Shown: positions 47,579 through 57,660, counted from the first letter of the stretch. The stretch is DNA of 64,000 nt from Microbacterium testaceum (GCF_029761935.1 NZ_CP121699.1:806001-870000), one strand, 5' to 3'. Made by a program: numbers and translations. Notes: generated from the letters alone by a model not told the origin.

Positions 47579-48211
47579 GTGACGACCTCAGCGACGTATT
47601 CCCAGGCTGTGCGTGCCGTGAAGCGGCCCGACCCGGTCGCCGTGGGCACCATCGTGTGGCTGGGCAGCGAGGTCATGTTCTTCGCCGGCCTGTTCGCGAT
47701 CTACTTCACCCTCCGCAGCACGTCGGCCTCTCTGTGGGCCGAAGAGACGCAGCTGCTCAACGTCCCCTTCGCGACCGTCAACACGATCATCCTCGTGCTG
47801 TCCTCGGTCACGTGCCAGATGGGCGTCTTCGCAGCGGAGCGGTACCAGCCGTACCGCACCGGCGGGCGCACCGGCTTCCTGAAGTGGGGAATGGTGGAGT
47901 GGTTCTACCTCACCTTCATCCTCGGCGCGGTCTTCGTGTCGGGTCAGGTGTGGGAGTACGCGACGCTGGTTGCCGAGGGCATGCCCATCAGCGCCAACCC
48001 CTACGCCTCGGCCTTCTACATCACCACCGGCTTCCACGCCCTGCACGTGACGGGTGGGCTCATTGCCTTCCTGCTCGTGATCGGTCGTGCCTACGCCGTG
48101 AAGAACTTCGGTCGGAAAGAGATGACCACCTCGATCGTCGTGTCGTACTACTGGCACTTCGTCGACGTCGTCTGGATCGCCCTGTTCTTCGTCATCTACT
48201 TCCTCAAGTAA
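47579..48211 (+). CDS. ctaE: Cytochrome c oxidase subunit III
   Basis: A 210-residue integral membrane subunit of the aa3-type cytochrome c oxidase. It has about five hydrophobic segments, [17 protein letters not shown] (segment with conserved His) and the C-terminal [20 protein letters not shown] that ends typical CtaE proteins. It leads the operon ctaE-qcrC-qcrA-qcrB in the bcc-aa3 supercomplex. Start GTG 47579 is chosen by the CATAAT promoter at 6 nt. An upstream open stretch from 47519 lacks coding character. Confidence 0.95.
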   Translation: MTTSATYSQAVRAVKRPDPVAVGTIVWLGSEVMFFAGLFAIYFTLRSTSASLWAEETQLLNVPFATVNTIILVLSSVTCQMGVFAAERYQPYRTGGRTGFLKWGMVEWFYLTFILGAVFVSGQVWEYATLVAEGMPISANPYASAFYITTGFHALHVTGGLIAFLLVIGRAYAVKNFGRKEMTTSIVVSYYWHFVDVVWIALFFVIYFLK

Positions 48212-48226
48212 GAGAGCAGTACCCAC

Positions 48227-49039
48227 ATGGCACGCGAGAAGAAGACTCGTCGGGCGTCCGGGCGTCGTAGCCCCCTGGCCGCCGCGGCGCTCATCGGCAT
48301 CGGACTCCTCCTGACCGGAGGCGTCTACGCCGGCGCATCGGCCGCGATGGCCGCCACCTCCGGCACCCCCACGAGCGAGGCGAACTCCGCGACGGCGGTC
48401 GAAGAAGGGCAGAAGCTCTTCCAGGCCAACTGCGCGACGTGCCACGGTCTCGACCTCCAGGGCAGCCAGCAGGGCCCGTCGCTCTTCGGCGTCGGCGAGC
48501 TCTCGGTGCACTTCCAGGTCTCGACCGGTCGCATGCCGCTGCAGGCCCAGGGCCCGCAGGCTCCGGTCAAGCCCCCGCAGTTCACCGAAGAGCAGGTCAA
48601 CGCCATCGCCGCGTACGTGCAGTCCGCGGCACCGGGACCGACCTACCCCACCGAGGACCTCGTCGACGGCCAGGGCGACCTGTCGCACGGCGCCGAGCTC
48701 TTCCGCATCAACTGCGCCATGTGCCACAACGTGGCCGGTGCCGGCGGGGCGCTGACCGAGGGCAAGTACGCCCCCGACCTCCACACCACCACCCCGGTCA
48801 ACATCTACGCGGCCATGGTCACCGGCCCGCAGAACATGCCGGTGTTCAACGACCTGAACCTCACCCCCGAAGACAAGCGCGACGTCATCTCGTACCTCAT
48901 GTACCTGCAGAAGAACGACTCGCCCGGTGGCTACGCCCTCGGCTCGCTCGGTCCGGTCTCCGAGGGTCTGTTCATCTGGATCTTCGGTATCGGGGCGCTC
49001 ATCGCCCTGACCGTATGGATCACGGCGAAGTCCAACTGA
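48227..49039 (+). CDS. qcrC: Cytochrome bc complex cytochrome c subunit (diheme)
   Basis: A 270-residue actinobacterial diheme cytochrome c. A membrane anchor (about 17-44) precedes two CxxCH haem sites at residues 69-73 (CATCH) and 163-167 (CAMCH), and a second membrane segment closes the protein. Two haems let it pass electrons from the Rieske centre to CtaC without a soluble cytochrome c. It lies 15 nt after ctaE. Confidence 0.96.
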   Translation: MAREKKTRRASGRRSPLAAAALIGIGLLLTGGVYAGASAAMAATSGTPTSEANSATAVEEGQKLFQANCATCHGLDLQGSQQGPSLFGVGELSVHFQVSTGRMPLQAQGPQAPVKPPQFTEEQVNAIAAYVQSAAPGPTYPTEDLVDGQGDLSHGAELFRINCAMCHNVAGAGGALTEGKYAPDLHTTTPVNIYAAMVTGPQNMPVFNDLNLTPEDKRDVISYLMYLQKNDSPGGYALGSLGPVSEGLFIWIFGIGALIALTVWITAKSN

Positions 49040-49078
49040 CCGTCGTCTTCGACATCACGTAAACGCACGAGGAGCACC

Positions 49079-50137
49079 ATGGCACACGAGGACGACGCAC
49101 TCGAGCACGAGAGGGCTTCCTGGAAGCCCGCCTCGGGGCTCGCCGTCGCGGTTCCCGACGCCGTACAGAACCCCGGCCTTCCCGGCCACCGTCAGCGCAT
49201 GACCGACCAGGATCCGCAGGCGATGAAGCGTGCGGTCCGCACGGTCTACACGCTGTTCTACTTCTCGGTCGCGGCGAGCATCTGGGCGAGCATCGCCTAC
49301 ATGATCTTCCCGATCGAGTCGGGCGCGCTGATCGACATCCGCTACAACAACCTCTTCATCGGGCTCGGCATCGCGTTCGCGCTGCTCGCGATCGGCATCG
49401 GCACCATTCACTGGGGCAAGTCGGTCATGTCCGACAAGGAGTACATCGAGGACCGTCACGCCACCCGTGGTCGCGACGAGGTCCGCGAGGGCGCGATCAA
49501 CGTCTTCGAAGAGGCGAACAAGGATTCCGGCTTCGGACGTCGCGAGATCATCCGCAACTCGCTGTTCGCCGCGCTGGCCGCCTCGGTCATCCCCGGCATC
49601 ACCCTGTTCCGCGGCCTCGCGCCGCAGGACCAGGACCCGGTGAAGCTCCTCAGCCACACCATGTGGAAAGAGGGCATGCGCCTGACGCACGACCCCTCGG
49701 GACGCCCGATCCGCGCCGCCGACGTTACGCTCGGCTCCGCCTTCCACGTGATCCCCGAAGAACTCGCGGGACTCGGCCACGACGAGGGCTACCTCGAAGA
49801 GAAGGCCAAGGCGATCGTCCTGCTCATGCGCATGCAGCCCGAGCAACTCAACCCCGAGACCAACAACCTGGACTGGTCGTACGACGGCATCATCGCGTAC
49901 TCGAAGGTCTGCACCCACGTCGGTTGCCCCGTCGCGCTCTACGAGCAGCAGACCCACCACCTCCTGTGCCCCTGCCACCAGTCGCAGTTCGACGTCGCCA
50001 ACGGTGCGGCCGTCATCTTCGGCCCGGCCGCCCGTCCCCTGCCGCAGCTCCCCATCACCGTCGACGCCGAGGGCTACCTCGTCGCGCAGAGTGACTTCCA
50101 CGAGCCCGTCGGCCCCAGCTTCTGGGAGCGCTCATGA
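49079..50137 (+). CDS. qcrA: Ubiquinol-cytochrome c reductase Rieske iron-sulfur subunit
   Basis: A 352-residue Rieske protein with three membrane segments (about 60-80, 92-112 and 160-180), as usual in actinobacteria. The [2Fe-2S] ligands are in CTHVGCPVALY and LCPCHQSQFD: two Cys-x-His pairs. It accepts electrons from menaquinol bound to QcrB. The ribosome binding site GAGGAGC precedes ATG 49079; its stop overlaps qcrB by 4 nt. Confidence 0.96.
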   Translation: MAHEDDALEHERASWKPASGLAVAVPDAVQNPGLPGHRQRMTDQDPQAMKRAVRTVYTLFYFSVAASIWASIAYMIFPIESGALIDIRYNNLFIGLGIAFALLAIGIGTIHWGKSVMSDKEYIEDRHATRGRDEVREGAINVFEEANKDSGFGRREIIRNSLFAALAASVIPGITLFRGLAPQDQDPVKLLSHTMWKEGMRLTHDPSGRPIRAADVTLGSAFHVIPEELAGLGHDEGYLEEKAKAIVLLMRMQPEQLNPETNNLDWSYDGIIAYSKVCTHVGCPVALYEQQTHHLLCPCHQSQFDVANGAAVIFGPAARPLPQLPITVDAEGYLVAQSDFHEPVGPSFWERS

Positions 50138-51975
50138 GCATCGGTACCCATCCCACCGAGAACGTCACCACGGAACCCGCGGTCCACGCGGGCCCGCCGG
50201 CGACGACTGCACGCGACGGCAAGCCGCTCGGCGGTCGTTTTGTCGGCTCCGTCGCGAACTACATGGACGAGCGCACGAGCATGTCGGGCATCGTCAAGGA
50301 GCTCGGCCGCAAGGTCTTCCCCGACCACTGGTCGTTCATGCTCGGCGAGATCGCGCTGTGGAGTTTCGTGGTCGTGCTGCTCTCTGGCACGTTCCTGACG
50401 TTCTTCTTCCAGGCGTCCATGGTCGAGACGCACTACAACGGCGCATACGAGCCCATGCGCGGCATCGCGATGTCGGCCGCGATGGAGTCGGCCCTGCACA
50501 TCTCCTTCGACTTGCGCGGCGGCCTGCTCGTCCGACAGATCCACCACTGGGCCGCCCTCGTGTTCGTCGCCGGTATCGGCGTCCACATGCTCCGCGTCTT
50601 CTTCACCGGTGCGTTCCGCAAGCCCCGCGAGCTCAACTGGGTGGTCGGCTTCATCCTCTTCATCCTCGCGATGGCCGAGGGCTTCACCGGCTACTCGCTC
50701 CCCGACGACCTGCTCTCCGGTAACGGTCTGCGCATCATCGACGGCATGATCAAGGGTCTACCGATCATCGGCACCTGGACCTCGTTCCTGCTCTTCGGCG
50801 GCGAGTTCCCCGGTACCGCGATCGTCGGACGCCTGTACACGCTGCACATCCTCCTGCTGCCCGCTATCCTCGTGGCGCTGCTCGCCGTGCACCTCATGCT
50901 GATGATCATCAACAAGCACACGCAGTTCGCCGGGCCCGCCCGCACGAACAGCAACGTCGTGGGCTACCCGATGCTCCCGGTGTACGCCTCCAAGATGGGT
51001 GGCTTCTTCTTCATCACGTTCGGTGTGATCGTTCTGATCGCCGCGCTCGTGACGATCAACCCGATCTGGAACTACGGTCCGTACGACCCGTCCCCGGTGT
51101 CCGCCGGTACGCAGCCCGACTGGTACATCGGCTTCGCCGACGGCATGCTCCGTCTGATCCCGCCGCACCTCGAGTTCGTGCTCTGGGACCACACCTTCTC
51201 GTGGAACATCATCATCCCCGTCGGCGTCCTGGGTCTCTTCATCGTCCTCGTGCTGGTGTACCCCTTCATCGAGGCGTGGGTGACCGGCGACAAGCGCGAG
51301 CACCACATCGCCCAGCGTCCGCGCAACGCCGCGACGCGCACGGCGATCGGTGCTGCGGGTGTGACGTTCTACGCCGTGATGTGGGCCGCCGCCTCGTCGG
51401 ACATCGTGGCGACGCACTTCCACCTCACGATGGAAGGTGTCATCCACGTCCTGCAGGCCCTGCTGATCCTGGGCCCGATCCTCGCCTACTTCGTCACGAA
51501 GCGCATCTGCATCGCGCTGCAGAAGAAGGACCGCGAGATCGCGCTCCACGGCTACGAGTCGGGCCGCATCGTCCGCCTGCCCGGTGGCGAGTACATCGAG
51601 GTCCACCAGCCGGTCGACGAGTACGAGCGCTGGAAGCTGGTCGACAACGAGACGTACGAGCCTCTCGTCGTCCGTCCCAACGCCAACGGTGAGATCCCCT
51701 GGTACGAGAACGTCCGTGGTGCGGTGTCGCGCTGGTTCTTCGAGGACCGGCTCGCTCCCCTCACTCAGGCCGAGCTCGACGCCGCGGTCGCCCACCAGCA
51801 CCACGAGCTCGACCACATCGACCACGAGGAGGCCGACGAGATCGCCGGCGCCAACGCTCGTGCTGATGAGGACGGTCGCCCCCGCAACGCGGTCGGTGAG
51901 CGCGCCGAGGTCGAGATCCCGGCTCCCAAGGGACTCGAAGAGCGCAACCGCCCGAACGGCGACAAGAGCGAGTAA
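50134..51975 (+). CDS. qcrB: Cytochrome bc complex cytochrome b subunit
   Basis: A 613-residue cytochrome b with about nine hydrophobic segments and a long polar C-terminus. Visible are RQIHHWAALVFVAGIGVHML with haem ligand histidines, GFTGYSLPDDLLSGNG, and PDWYIGFADGML, the actinobacterial form of the PEWY quinol-site motif. The acidic C-terminal tail (DEADEIAGANARADED) is typical. ATG 50134 overlaps the qcrA stop by 4 nt. A terminator follows 11 nt after the stop. Confidence 0.96.
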   Translation: MSIGTHPTENVTTEPAVHAGPPATTARDGKPLGGRFVGSVANYMDERTSMSGIVKELGRKVFPDHWSFMLGEIALWSFVVVLLSGTFLTFFFQASMVETHYNGAYEPMRGIAMSAAMESALHISFDLRGGLLVRQIHHWAALVFVAGIGVHMLRVFFTGAFRKPRELNWVVGFILFILAMAEGFTGYSLPDDLLSGNGLRIIDGMIKGLPIIGTWTSFLLFGGEFPGTAIVGRLYTLHILLLPAILVALLAVHLMLMIINKHTQFAGPARTNSNVVGYPMLPVYASKMGGFFFITFGVIVLIAALVTINPIWNYGPYDPSPVSAGTQPDWYIGFADGMLRLIPPHLEFVLWDHTFSWNIIIPVGVLGLFIVLVLVYPFIEAWVTGDKREHHIAQRPRNAATRTAIGAAGVTFYAVMWAAASSDIVATHFHLTMEGVIHVLQALLILGPILAYFVTKRICIALQKKDREIALHGYESGRIVRLPGGEYIEVHQPVDEYERWKLVDNETYEPLVVRPNANGEIPWYENVRGAVSRWFFEDRLAPLTQAELDAAVAHQHHELDHIDHEEADEIAGANARADEDGRPRNAVGERAEVEIPAPKGLEERNRPNGDKSE

Positions 51976-51986
51976 TCGCCCGTCGA

Positions 51987-52023
51987 CGAAACCCCGGTGC
52001 TTCGGCACCGGGGTTTCGCGTTT
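51987..52023 (+). terminator. Terminator of the ctaE-qcrCAB operon
   Basis: CGAAACCCCGGTGC-TTCG-GCACCGGGGTTTCG, a perfect 14-bp stem with a stable UUCG loop, then CGTTT. It begins 11 nt after the qcrB stop. Confidence 0.88.
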
Positions 52024-52169
52024 CCCGGGCCGGCGAGCCGTCACGACGGCGCCGAAGAGTGCGCGCGGAGTAAGCGCCGCGCGACTTGCCCGCTCCCCCA
52101 GCCACGCCATCTGGCAGAGAAGCGCGGGGGCATGGCATCCTCTCTCTTTCCGCGTGCCGGACGCGTCTC

Positions 52170-52175
52170 TAGCGT
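52170..52175 (+). promoter_or_regulatory. -10 hexamer of the rhodanese gene (leaderless)
   Basis: TAGCGT, 7 nt before ATG 52183. The 52024-52169 stretch shows no gene. Confidence 0.5.
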
Positions 52176-52182
52176 GAGAGGC

Positions 52183-52590
52183 ATGACCGATGCCGTGGAC
52201 TACTTCTCTCGCCGTCTCGCCTTCGAGACCGACCCCAGCGATGTCTACGCCGCGCAGAGGGCCGGAGACGACCTGGTGCTCGTCGACGTGCGCGGAGACG
52301 ACGCATGGGCGCAGGGACGCGTCTCGGGCGCCGTCCACATGCCCTACCGGGAGATCGCCGAACGAGCTCCTCGCGAGATCCCGGCCGGCACGCCGGTGGT
52401 CGTCTACTGCTGGAGCCCGGGCTGCAACGCCGGGCAGAAGGGCGCGCTCGCGTTCGCGCGGCTGGGATACGACGTCCGAGAGATGATCGGCGGATACGAG
52501 TACTGGGTGCGCGAGGGCCAACCCACCGAGAACGACGAGGGGCTCCGCGAGCGGGTCTTCGACCCGACCGTCATGGTGGTCCGCTCTTGA
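52183..52590 (+). CDS. Rhodanese-like protein
   Basis: A 135-residue single-domain rhodanese. The entry motif LVLVDVRGDDAW and GRVSGAVHMPY are typical; the catalytic Cys76 is in VVVYCWSPGC with another Cys81, giving a longer active-site loop than the usual CxxGxR. It probably binds or transfers sulfur; reaction unknown. Start ATG 52183 comes with a TAGCGT leaderless promoter. Confidence 0.85.
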   Translation: MTDAVDYFSRRLAFETDPSDVYAAQRAGDDLVLVDVRGDDAWAQGRVSGAVHMPYREIAERAPREIPAGTPVVVYCWSPGCNAGQKGALAFARLGYDVREMIGGYEYWVREGQPTENDEGLRERVFDPTVMVVRS

Positions 52591-52616
52591 GCCTCGGGAG
52601 CGCCCCCACCTGGGGT

Positions 52617-52622
52617 TAGGCT
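52617..52622 (+). promoter_or_regulatory. -10 hexamer of the pip gene (leaderless)
   Basis: TAGGCT, 6 nt before ATG 52629. Confidence 0.5.
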
Positions 52623-52628
52623 TCGGGC

Positions 52629-53579
52629 ATGCAGCATTCCCCTCTCGAACCGTTCGCCTCCGGATTCGTGGAGCGACCGGACGGTGCCCGAGTGTACTGG
52701 GAGACCTCGGGCAACCCCCGCGGGCGACCAGCGTTGTATCTGCACGGCGGCCCCGGCGGCGGCCTCGGCGCAGGAGGGTATCGGCGGCGCTTCGACCCCG
52801 ACCTTCACCTCATCGTCGGAATCGACCAACGCGGGTGCGGGCGGAGCGAACCCTGGGCCGCCGACGACCTGTCGAGCCTGCGCCATCAGACGATGGACGA
52901 CCTGCTCGCCGACATCGAGGCGGTGCGGACGCACCTCGGCGTCGACCGGTGGCTTCTGCACGGAGTCTCGTGGGGTTCGACCCTGGCACTCGCGTACGCG
53001 CTCGAGCATCCCGACCGTGTCACGGAAATCGTCAATCTTGCCGTCACGACGGGTGCCCGCTGGGAGATCGACTGGATCACCGACGGCATCGCGCCGGTGT
53101 TCCCCGAGGCCCACGCACGCCTCCGCGCGCCTCTGCGCGACGACGAGCGCACGATCGAGGGATACGCCCGACTGCTCACCGACGACTCCCCCGCCGTGCG
53201 CCGGCGGGCCGGAGACGACTGGGACGCCTGGGAGGTCGCCCACGTTTCGCTCGGTCCCCTCGCCAAGCCTGGCCCCCTGCACGCCGAGCCGCGGAACCGC
53301 CTGAACTTCGCCACCCTCGCGACGCACTACTGGGCGAACGACTGCTTCCTCCCCGGTACCGCGTCGATCATGTCCCGCGCGCCCGAGCTCGAAGGAATCC
53401 CCGGCGTGCTCGTGCACGGTCGACGCGACATCAGCGGACCGTCGCTGATCCCCTGGCGCCTGCATCGCGCCTGGCCCGGATCCCGTCTCGAGATCGTTGA
53501 GGGGGACGGCCACGGCGGCCCGCGTAGCGCGCAGATCGCTCAGGATGCCATGGACGACTTCGCCCGATCCGCTCGGTGA
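52629..53579 (+). CDS. pip: Proline iminopeptidase
   Basis: A 316-residue alpha/beta hydrolase of the prolyl iminopeptidase group (S33). The signature HGGPGGG, DQRGCGRSEPW and the nucleophile elbow GVSWGSTLAL are all present. The His near the end is in VEGDGHGG and the acid in HGRRDISGPS. It removes N-terminal proline from peptides. There is no signal peptide, so cytoplasmic. The 53580-53631 stretch separates it from the convergent PP2C gene. Confidence 0.93.
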   Translation: MQHSPLEPFASGFVERPDGARVYWETSGNPRGRPALYLHGGPGGGLGAGGYRRRFDPDLHLIVGIDQRGCGRSEPWAADDLSSLRHQTMDDLLADIEAVRTHLGVDRWLLHGVSWGSTLALAYALEHPDRVTEIVNLAVTTGARWEIDWITDGIAPVFPEAHARLRAPLRDDERTIEGYARLLTDDSPAVRRRAGDDWDAWEVAHVSLGPLAKPGPLHAEPRNRLNFATLATHYWANDCFLPGTASIMSRAPELEGIPGVLVHGRRDISGPSLIPWRLHRAWPGSRLEIVEGDGHGGPRSAQIAQDAMDDFARSAR

Positions 53580-53631
53580 CGCTGAGCCGGCGTCGGCGGA
53601 TGAGATCGGATGACGCCGAGCGTCCGACGAG

Positions 53632-54423
53632 TCAGGCTGTTTCGACGTCCTCGGCGAACCATCGGGCTGCCGAGCCGAAGAACACGGGGTGCGTTCCCGC
53701 GGTCTCGTCATCGTCGACGACGTCGCAGACCACGACGGTGACGTTGTCGCGCGTGCCGGCCTCGAGGGCCAGCGCCACGGCAGCGGCTGCCGCCGATCGA
53801 GGATCCGCCGCCTCGGCCACGAGACGGGCCACATCAGCCTCGGGGACGTAGTCGGTCAGACCGTCGCTGCAGAGCACCCATCGATCGCCGGTCACCGGAG
53901 GCCGTTCGGCGACCGAGACGACGTCACCCTCGGCCCCGCCGAGCGAGGCCGTGATGATGTTGCGCCGCGGGTGCGCCTGAGCGGCCTCGGGGGCAATGAT
54001 GCCGTGGTCGACGAGCGCCTGCACGTACGAGTCGTCACGCGTCTCTCGCGTGAACTCGCCGTCGCGGAGCAGATAGGCCCGCGAATCCCCGGTGTGGGCG
54101 AGCAGGAGCTCACCGCTCACGCTGAGGAAGATCCCGGTGAACGTCGTCGCCATGCCCTGCAGTGCAGGATCGCGCTCGACGTGGGCACGGATGTCCCAGT
54201 TCGCTTCGCGGATGCGGACCAGAAGGCCGTCGGCATCCATTCCGCCCCCTCGTGTCGCCACGAGACGGTGAAGCAGGGCGGCGGAGGCGAGGTCCCCGGA
54301 GGGCCCTCCCCCGACGCCATCGGCCACCGCCGCACCCCAGGACGCCGCGAAAGCGGCGTCCTGGTTCGTGGGACGGTGGGAGCCGGCGTCGGAGACGGCG
54401 GCCGCATTCAGCCGGATGGGCAC
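53632..54423 (-). CDS. PP2C-family Ser/Thr protein phosphatase
   Basis: A 263-residue metal-dependent phosphatase. PP2C landmarks: DAGSHRPTNQDAAF with the metal-binding acid, AVADGVGGGPSGDLAS, HTGDSRAYLL, VLCSDGLTDYV and TRDNVTVVVCDV. No membrane segment, so cytoplasmic. Its GTG start lies 4 nt after the ctaF stop on the same strand, so it is read with ctaC-ctaD-ctaF. The link between a PP2C phosphatase and cytochrome oxidase could be accidental or regulatory. Confidence 0.88.
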   Translation of the reverse strand: MPIRLNAAAVSDAGSHRPTNQDAAFAASWGAAVADGVGGGPSGDLASAALLHRLVATRGGGMDADGLLVRIREANWDIRAHVERDPALQGMATTFTGIFLSVSGELLLAHTGDSRAYLLRDGEFTRETRDDSYVQALVDHGIIAPEAAQAHPRRNIITASLGGAEGDVVSVAERPPVTGDRWVLCSDGLTDYVPEADVARLVAEAADPRSAAAAAVALALEAGTRDNVTVVVCDVVDDDETAGTHPVFFGSAARWFAEDVETA

Positions 54424-54427
54424 GGGG

Positions 54428-54844
54428 TCAGCGCGCGAAGTACCCGCGGTAGTACTCGTACACCCAACCGACGATCGCGATGACGAACACCGCGAAGCCG
54501 ACGGGGACGAGCCAGCTGCCGACCGCGAGACCGATCACCGCGATCGCAGCGGAAGCCGCGAGCACGATGGGCCACCACGACCACGGGCTGAACTCGCCCA
54601 TCTCGGGGTCGCCGTCGTCGATGTCAGCCGTCAGCGTGTCTTCGGGCAGGTCACCGCGCTGCGCCTTCATGACGCGCGAGATGTAGAACGCGATCATCGA
54701 CGACATGAGGCCGAGGAAGACGAGCGCGACACTGCCGACCCACTCGACTCCACCGTGCTGGATAAGGCTCCAGACGGTGTAGACGGCGGCGATCAGGAAG
54801 CCGAAGACGGCCAGCAGCCACCAGAGTCCAACGTTGGTACGCAT
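54428..54844 (-). CDS. ctaF: Cytochrome c oxidase subunit IV
   Basis: A 138-residue actinobacterial CtaF. Four hydrophobic segments fall in two pairs (about 7-30 and 35-55; 85-105 and 110-125), with an acidic loop DLPEDTLTADIDDGDPEMG between them. It stabilises the aa3 oxidase. The stop of ctaD and its ATG are separated by 2 nt, and PP2C follows. Confidence 0.92.
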   Translation of the reverse strand: MRTNVGLWWLLAVFGFLIAAVYTVWSLIQHGGVEWVGSVALVFLGLMSSMIAFYISRVMKAQRGDLPEDTLTADIDDGDPEMGEFSPWSWWPIVLAASAAIAVIGLAVGSWLVPVGFAVFVIAIVGWVYEYYRGYFAR

Positions 54845-54846
54845 TC

Positions 54847-56610
54847 TTACTTGACCTCTCCGGCCGCAGAGTCGACCACGGGCGCCTCAGGGGCGTCCTT
54901 CGCAGGCCCCACACCGACCGGGATGCCGGCCTCGGGGTGGTTCAGGTCGAAGGCGGGACGCTCGCTGCGGATACGCGGGATCGAGGTGAAGTTGTGGCGC
55001 GGCGGCGGGCACGAGGTGGCCCACTCCAGCGAGGCACCGTAGCCCCACGGGTCGTCGACCGTGACGCGCGGAGCCTTGCGAGCGGTGATCCAGACGTTCA
55101 GGAGGAACGGGATCATCGAGGCGCCGAGGATCATCGAGCCCACGGTGGACAGCTGGTTCTCCCAGGTCCATCCGTCCGCGGCGGCGTAGTCGGCGTACCG
55201 GCGGACCATGCCGTCGACACCCAACCAGTGCTGGATGAGGAACGTCATGTGGAAGCCGATGAACAGCATCCAGAAGTGCACCATGCCGAGACGCTCGTTG
55301 AGCATCTTTCCGGTCCACTTGGGCCACCAGAAGTAGAAGCCGGCAAACATCGCGAACACCACGGTGCCGAACACGACGTAGTGGAAGTGCGCCACGACGA
55401 AGTACGAGTCGGACAGGTGGAAGTCGAGCGGGGGCGACGCCAGGATGACGCCGGTCAGACCACCGAAGACGAACGACACGAGGAAGCCGAGGGCGAAGAC
55501 CATGGGTGTCTCGAACGTGACAGAACCTCGCCAGAGCGTTCCGATCCAGTTGAAGATCTTCACGCCCGTCGGGACGGCGATCAGCATCGTCATGAGGGCG
55601 AAGAACGGGAGCAGCACACCGCCGGTGACGTACATGTGGTGCGCCCACACCGCGACCGAGAGGGCCGCGATGGCGATGGTCGCGTACACGAGCGTCTTGT
55701 AACCGAAGATCGGCTTACGGCTGAACACCGGGAAGATCTCGGACACGATGCCGAAGAACGGCAGCGCGATGATGTACACCTCGGGGTGGCCGAAGAACCA
55801 GAAGAGGTGCTGCCAGAGGAGCACGCCACCGTTCTCGGGGCTGTAGATGTGAGCGCCGAGCACGCGGTCGGCGGCGGCGGCGAAGATCGCTGCGGCCAGC
55901 ACGGGGAACGCGAGCAGGATCAGGATGCTCGTGATGAGCGTGTTCCACGAGAAGATCGGCATGCGCCACATCGTCATACCGGGGGCGCGCATCGTGAGCA
56001 CCGTGGTGATGAAGTTGACCGCACCGAGGATCGTTCCGAAACCGCTGATGCCGAGACCGAGCATCCAGAGGTTTCCGCCCACGCCCGGCGAGAAGCTGGC
56101 GTTGGCGAGCGGCTGATACGCGAACCACCCGAAGCCGGCCGCACCCTGCGGGGTGAGGAAGCCCGAGACGGCGATGGTCGAGCCGAAGAGGAACAGCCAG
56201 AACGCGAAGGCGTTCAGACGCGGGAACGCCACGTCGGGCGCGCCGATCTGCAGCGGCAGCAGCGCGTTGGCGAAGCCGGCGAACAGCGGCGTCGCGAACA
56301 TGAGCAGCATGATCGTGCCGTGCATCGTGAACAGCTGGTTGTACTGCTCTTTGGTCGGGATGATCTGCATACCCGGCTCGAACAGCTCGGCGCGGATGAT
56401 CAGCGCCATGACACCACCGAGCATAAAGAACATGACGGAGGCGATCAGGTACATGTACCCGATGGTCTTGTGGTCGGTGGAGGTGATCCACTTGACGACC
56501 AGGTTGCCCTTCTGCTCGACACGCGTGGTGCTCAGCAGTGCGGCTTGACGCGGCGGGAGAGTCGTCGGGCGCGAAGGGCCCGTCCCCTGGAGCGGAAGCG
56601 TCGTGGCCAT
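54847..56610 (-). CDS. ctaD: Cytochrome c oxidase subunit I
   Basis: A 587-residue subunit I of the aa3-type oxidase, which reduces oxygen and pumps protons. The haem and copper ligands are visible: [10 protein letters not shown] (haem a His), [11 protein letters not shown] (CuB His and the cross-linked Tyr region), WAHHMYVTG (CuB His pair) and [10 protein letters not shown] (haem a3/a His). Twelve membrane segments are expected. ATG 56610 was chosen; an in-frame GTG at 56616 has a closer AAGGGA and overlaps the ctaC stop by 3 nt, so the true start could be either. Confidence 0.97.
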   Translation of the reverse strand: MATTLPLQGTGPSRPTTLPPRQAALLSTTRVEQKGNLVVKWITSTDHKTIGYMYLIASVMFFMLGGVMALIIRAELFEPGMQIIPTKEQYNQLFTMHGTIMLLMFATPLFAGFANALLPLQIGAPDVAFPRLNAFAFWLFLFGSTIAVSGFLTPQGAAGFGWFAYQPLANASFSPGVGGNLWMLGLGISGFGTILGAVNFITTVLTMRAPGMTMWRMPIFSWNTLITSILILLAFPVLAAAIFAAAADRVLGAHIYSPENGGVLLWQHLFWFFGHPEVYIIALPFFGIVSEIFPVFSRKPIFGYKTLVYATIAIAALSVAVWAHHMYVTGGVLLPFFALMTMLIAVPTGVKIFNWIGTLWRGSVTFETPMVFALGFLVSFVFGGLTGVILASPPLDFHLSDSYFVVAHFHYVVFGTVVFAMFAGFYFWWPKWTGKMLNERLGMVHFWMLFIGFHMTFLIQHWLGVDGMVRRYADYAAADGWTWENQLSTVGSMILGASMIPFLLNVWITARKAPRVTVDDPWGYGASLEWATSCPPPRHNFTSIPRIRSERPAFDLNHPEAGIPVGVGPAKDAPEAPVVDSAAGEVK

Positions 56611-56612
56611 GA

Positions 56613-57494
56613 TCACTCGTTCCCTTCGGTACCGGCCGTCGTCAGGTTCTGCAGACGCGACAGGTCGCTGATGTCACCCACGTCGCCGGCACGGCGCAGC
56701 GAGTCGAGGTAGTTGTTGTACTCGTCTTCGCTGACGACCTTGACGTTGAAGAGCATGGCGGAGTGGTACTCACCGCAGAGCTCCGCGCACTTGCCCTCGT
56801 ACGTGCCTTCACGGGTGGGCGTGAACGACCACTCGTTGTCGCGACCGATGTACATGTCTTTCTTGTAGAGGAAGTCGATGATCCAGAAGGAGTGGATGAC
56901 GTCGCGTGAGCGGAGGTCGATCTTCACCGTCTTGTTCACCGGCAGGTACAGCGTCGGGACATCCTGGAGGTCGTAACCGTCGGACGTGGCCTTGGCCTGC
57001 ACACCCATGGAGTACACGGCGTCGGAGTTGTCTTCCTTCGTGCCGTTGTACTGGAAGTCCCACGCCCATTGCTTGCCGTAGGCGGTGATGGAGACGTCGG
57101 GGTTGTCGTACTGCGTCTCGAGCGTGTTCTGATCACGCGCCGTGAAGGCGAAGAAGCCCACGACGAGGATCAGCGGCACGACCGTGTAGAAGATCTCGAC
57201 CGGCATGTTGTATCGCAGCTGGACCGGCAGACCGGACTGGCCCTTGCGGCGGCGGTACGCGATGACCGACCAGAGCATGAGGCCCCAGGTGATGACACCC
57301 ACCGCGAGGAGCACGATCCACGAGTTGACCCAGAGCCCTGCGACCATGTCGGTGTGGTTCGTGGCGGCCGGGCCGTCATCGACGAAGCCGGGCAGGAAGC
57401 CGTGGAGCTGGGTCGTGGTGCAGCCGGAGAGGAGCGCTACGGAGGCGATGCCGAGGGGAAGCGCTGCCCAGCGAAGGCGACGTTTGGAGGGCAC
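56613..57494 (-). CDS. ctaC: Cytochrome c oxidase subunit II
   Basis: A 293-residue subunit II. The N-terminal signal ends in a lipobox (VALLSGC), followed by two membrane segments (about 50-75 and 95-115) and a cupredoxin domain. The CuA site is [12 protein letters not shown], with both cysteines, His and Met. It takes electrons from the QcrC diheme cytochrome. GTG 57494 follows AAAGGTG. It heads the ctaC-ctaD-ctaF unit, transcribed from the gap 57495-57582. Confidence 0.97.
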   Translation of the reverse strand: MPSKRRLRWAALPLGIASVALLSGCTTTQLHGFLPGFVDDGPAATNHTDMVAGLWVNSWIVLLAVGVITWGLMLWSVIAYRRRKGQSGLPVQLRYNMPVEIFYTVVPLILVVGFFAFTARDQNTLETQYDNPDVSITAYGKQWAWDFQYNGTKEDNSDAVYSMGVQAKATSDGYDLQDVPTLYLPVNKTVKIDLRSRDVIHSFWIIDFLYKKDMYIGRDNEWSFTPTREGTYEGKCAELCGEYHSAMLFNVKVVSEDEYNNYLDSLRRAGDVGDISDLSRLQNLTTAGTEGNE

Positions 57495-57582
57495 AATGCA
57501 CCTTTCCGGGTCGTGGATGTTGCTCTGACAGTCTAGAGCAACCTCTCACCGTTCTCAGGCCATTCGTCCAGTGCCGAGACAT

Positions 57583-57631
57583 CGAGAACCCCCGGATTCC
57601 GCGGTGTGATCCGGGATTCCGGGGGCTCTCG
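57583..57631 (-). terminator. Hairpin after erpA
   Basis: CGAGAACCCCCGGATTCC (57583-57600) pairs with GGATTCCGGGGGCTCTCG (57614-57631) with two mismatches and a 13-nt loop. It lies 30 nt downstream of the erpA stop on the minus strand and upstream of ctaC. Confidence 0.7.
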
Positions 57632-57660
57632 ACGTGGCGCCGGAGAACGGCGTCAGGGGG

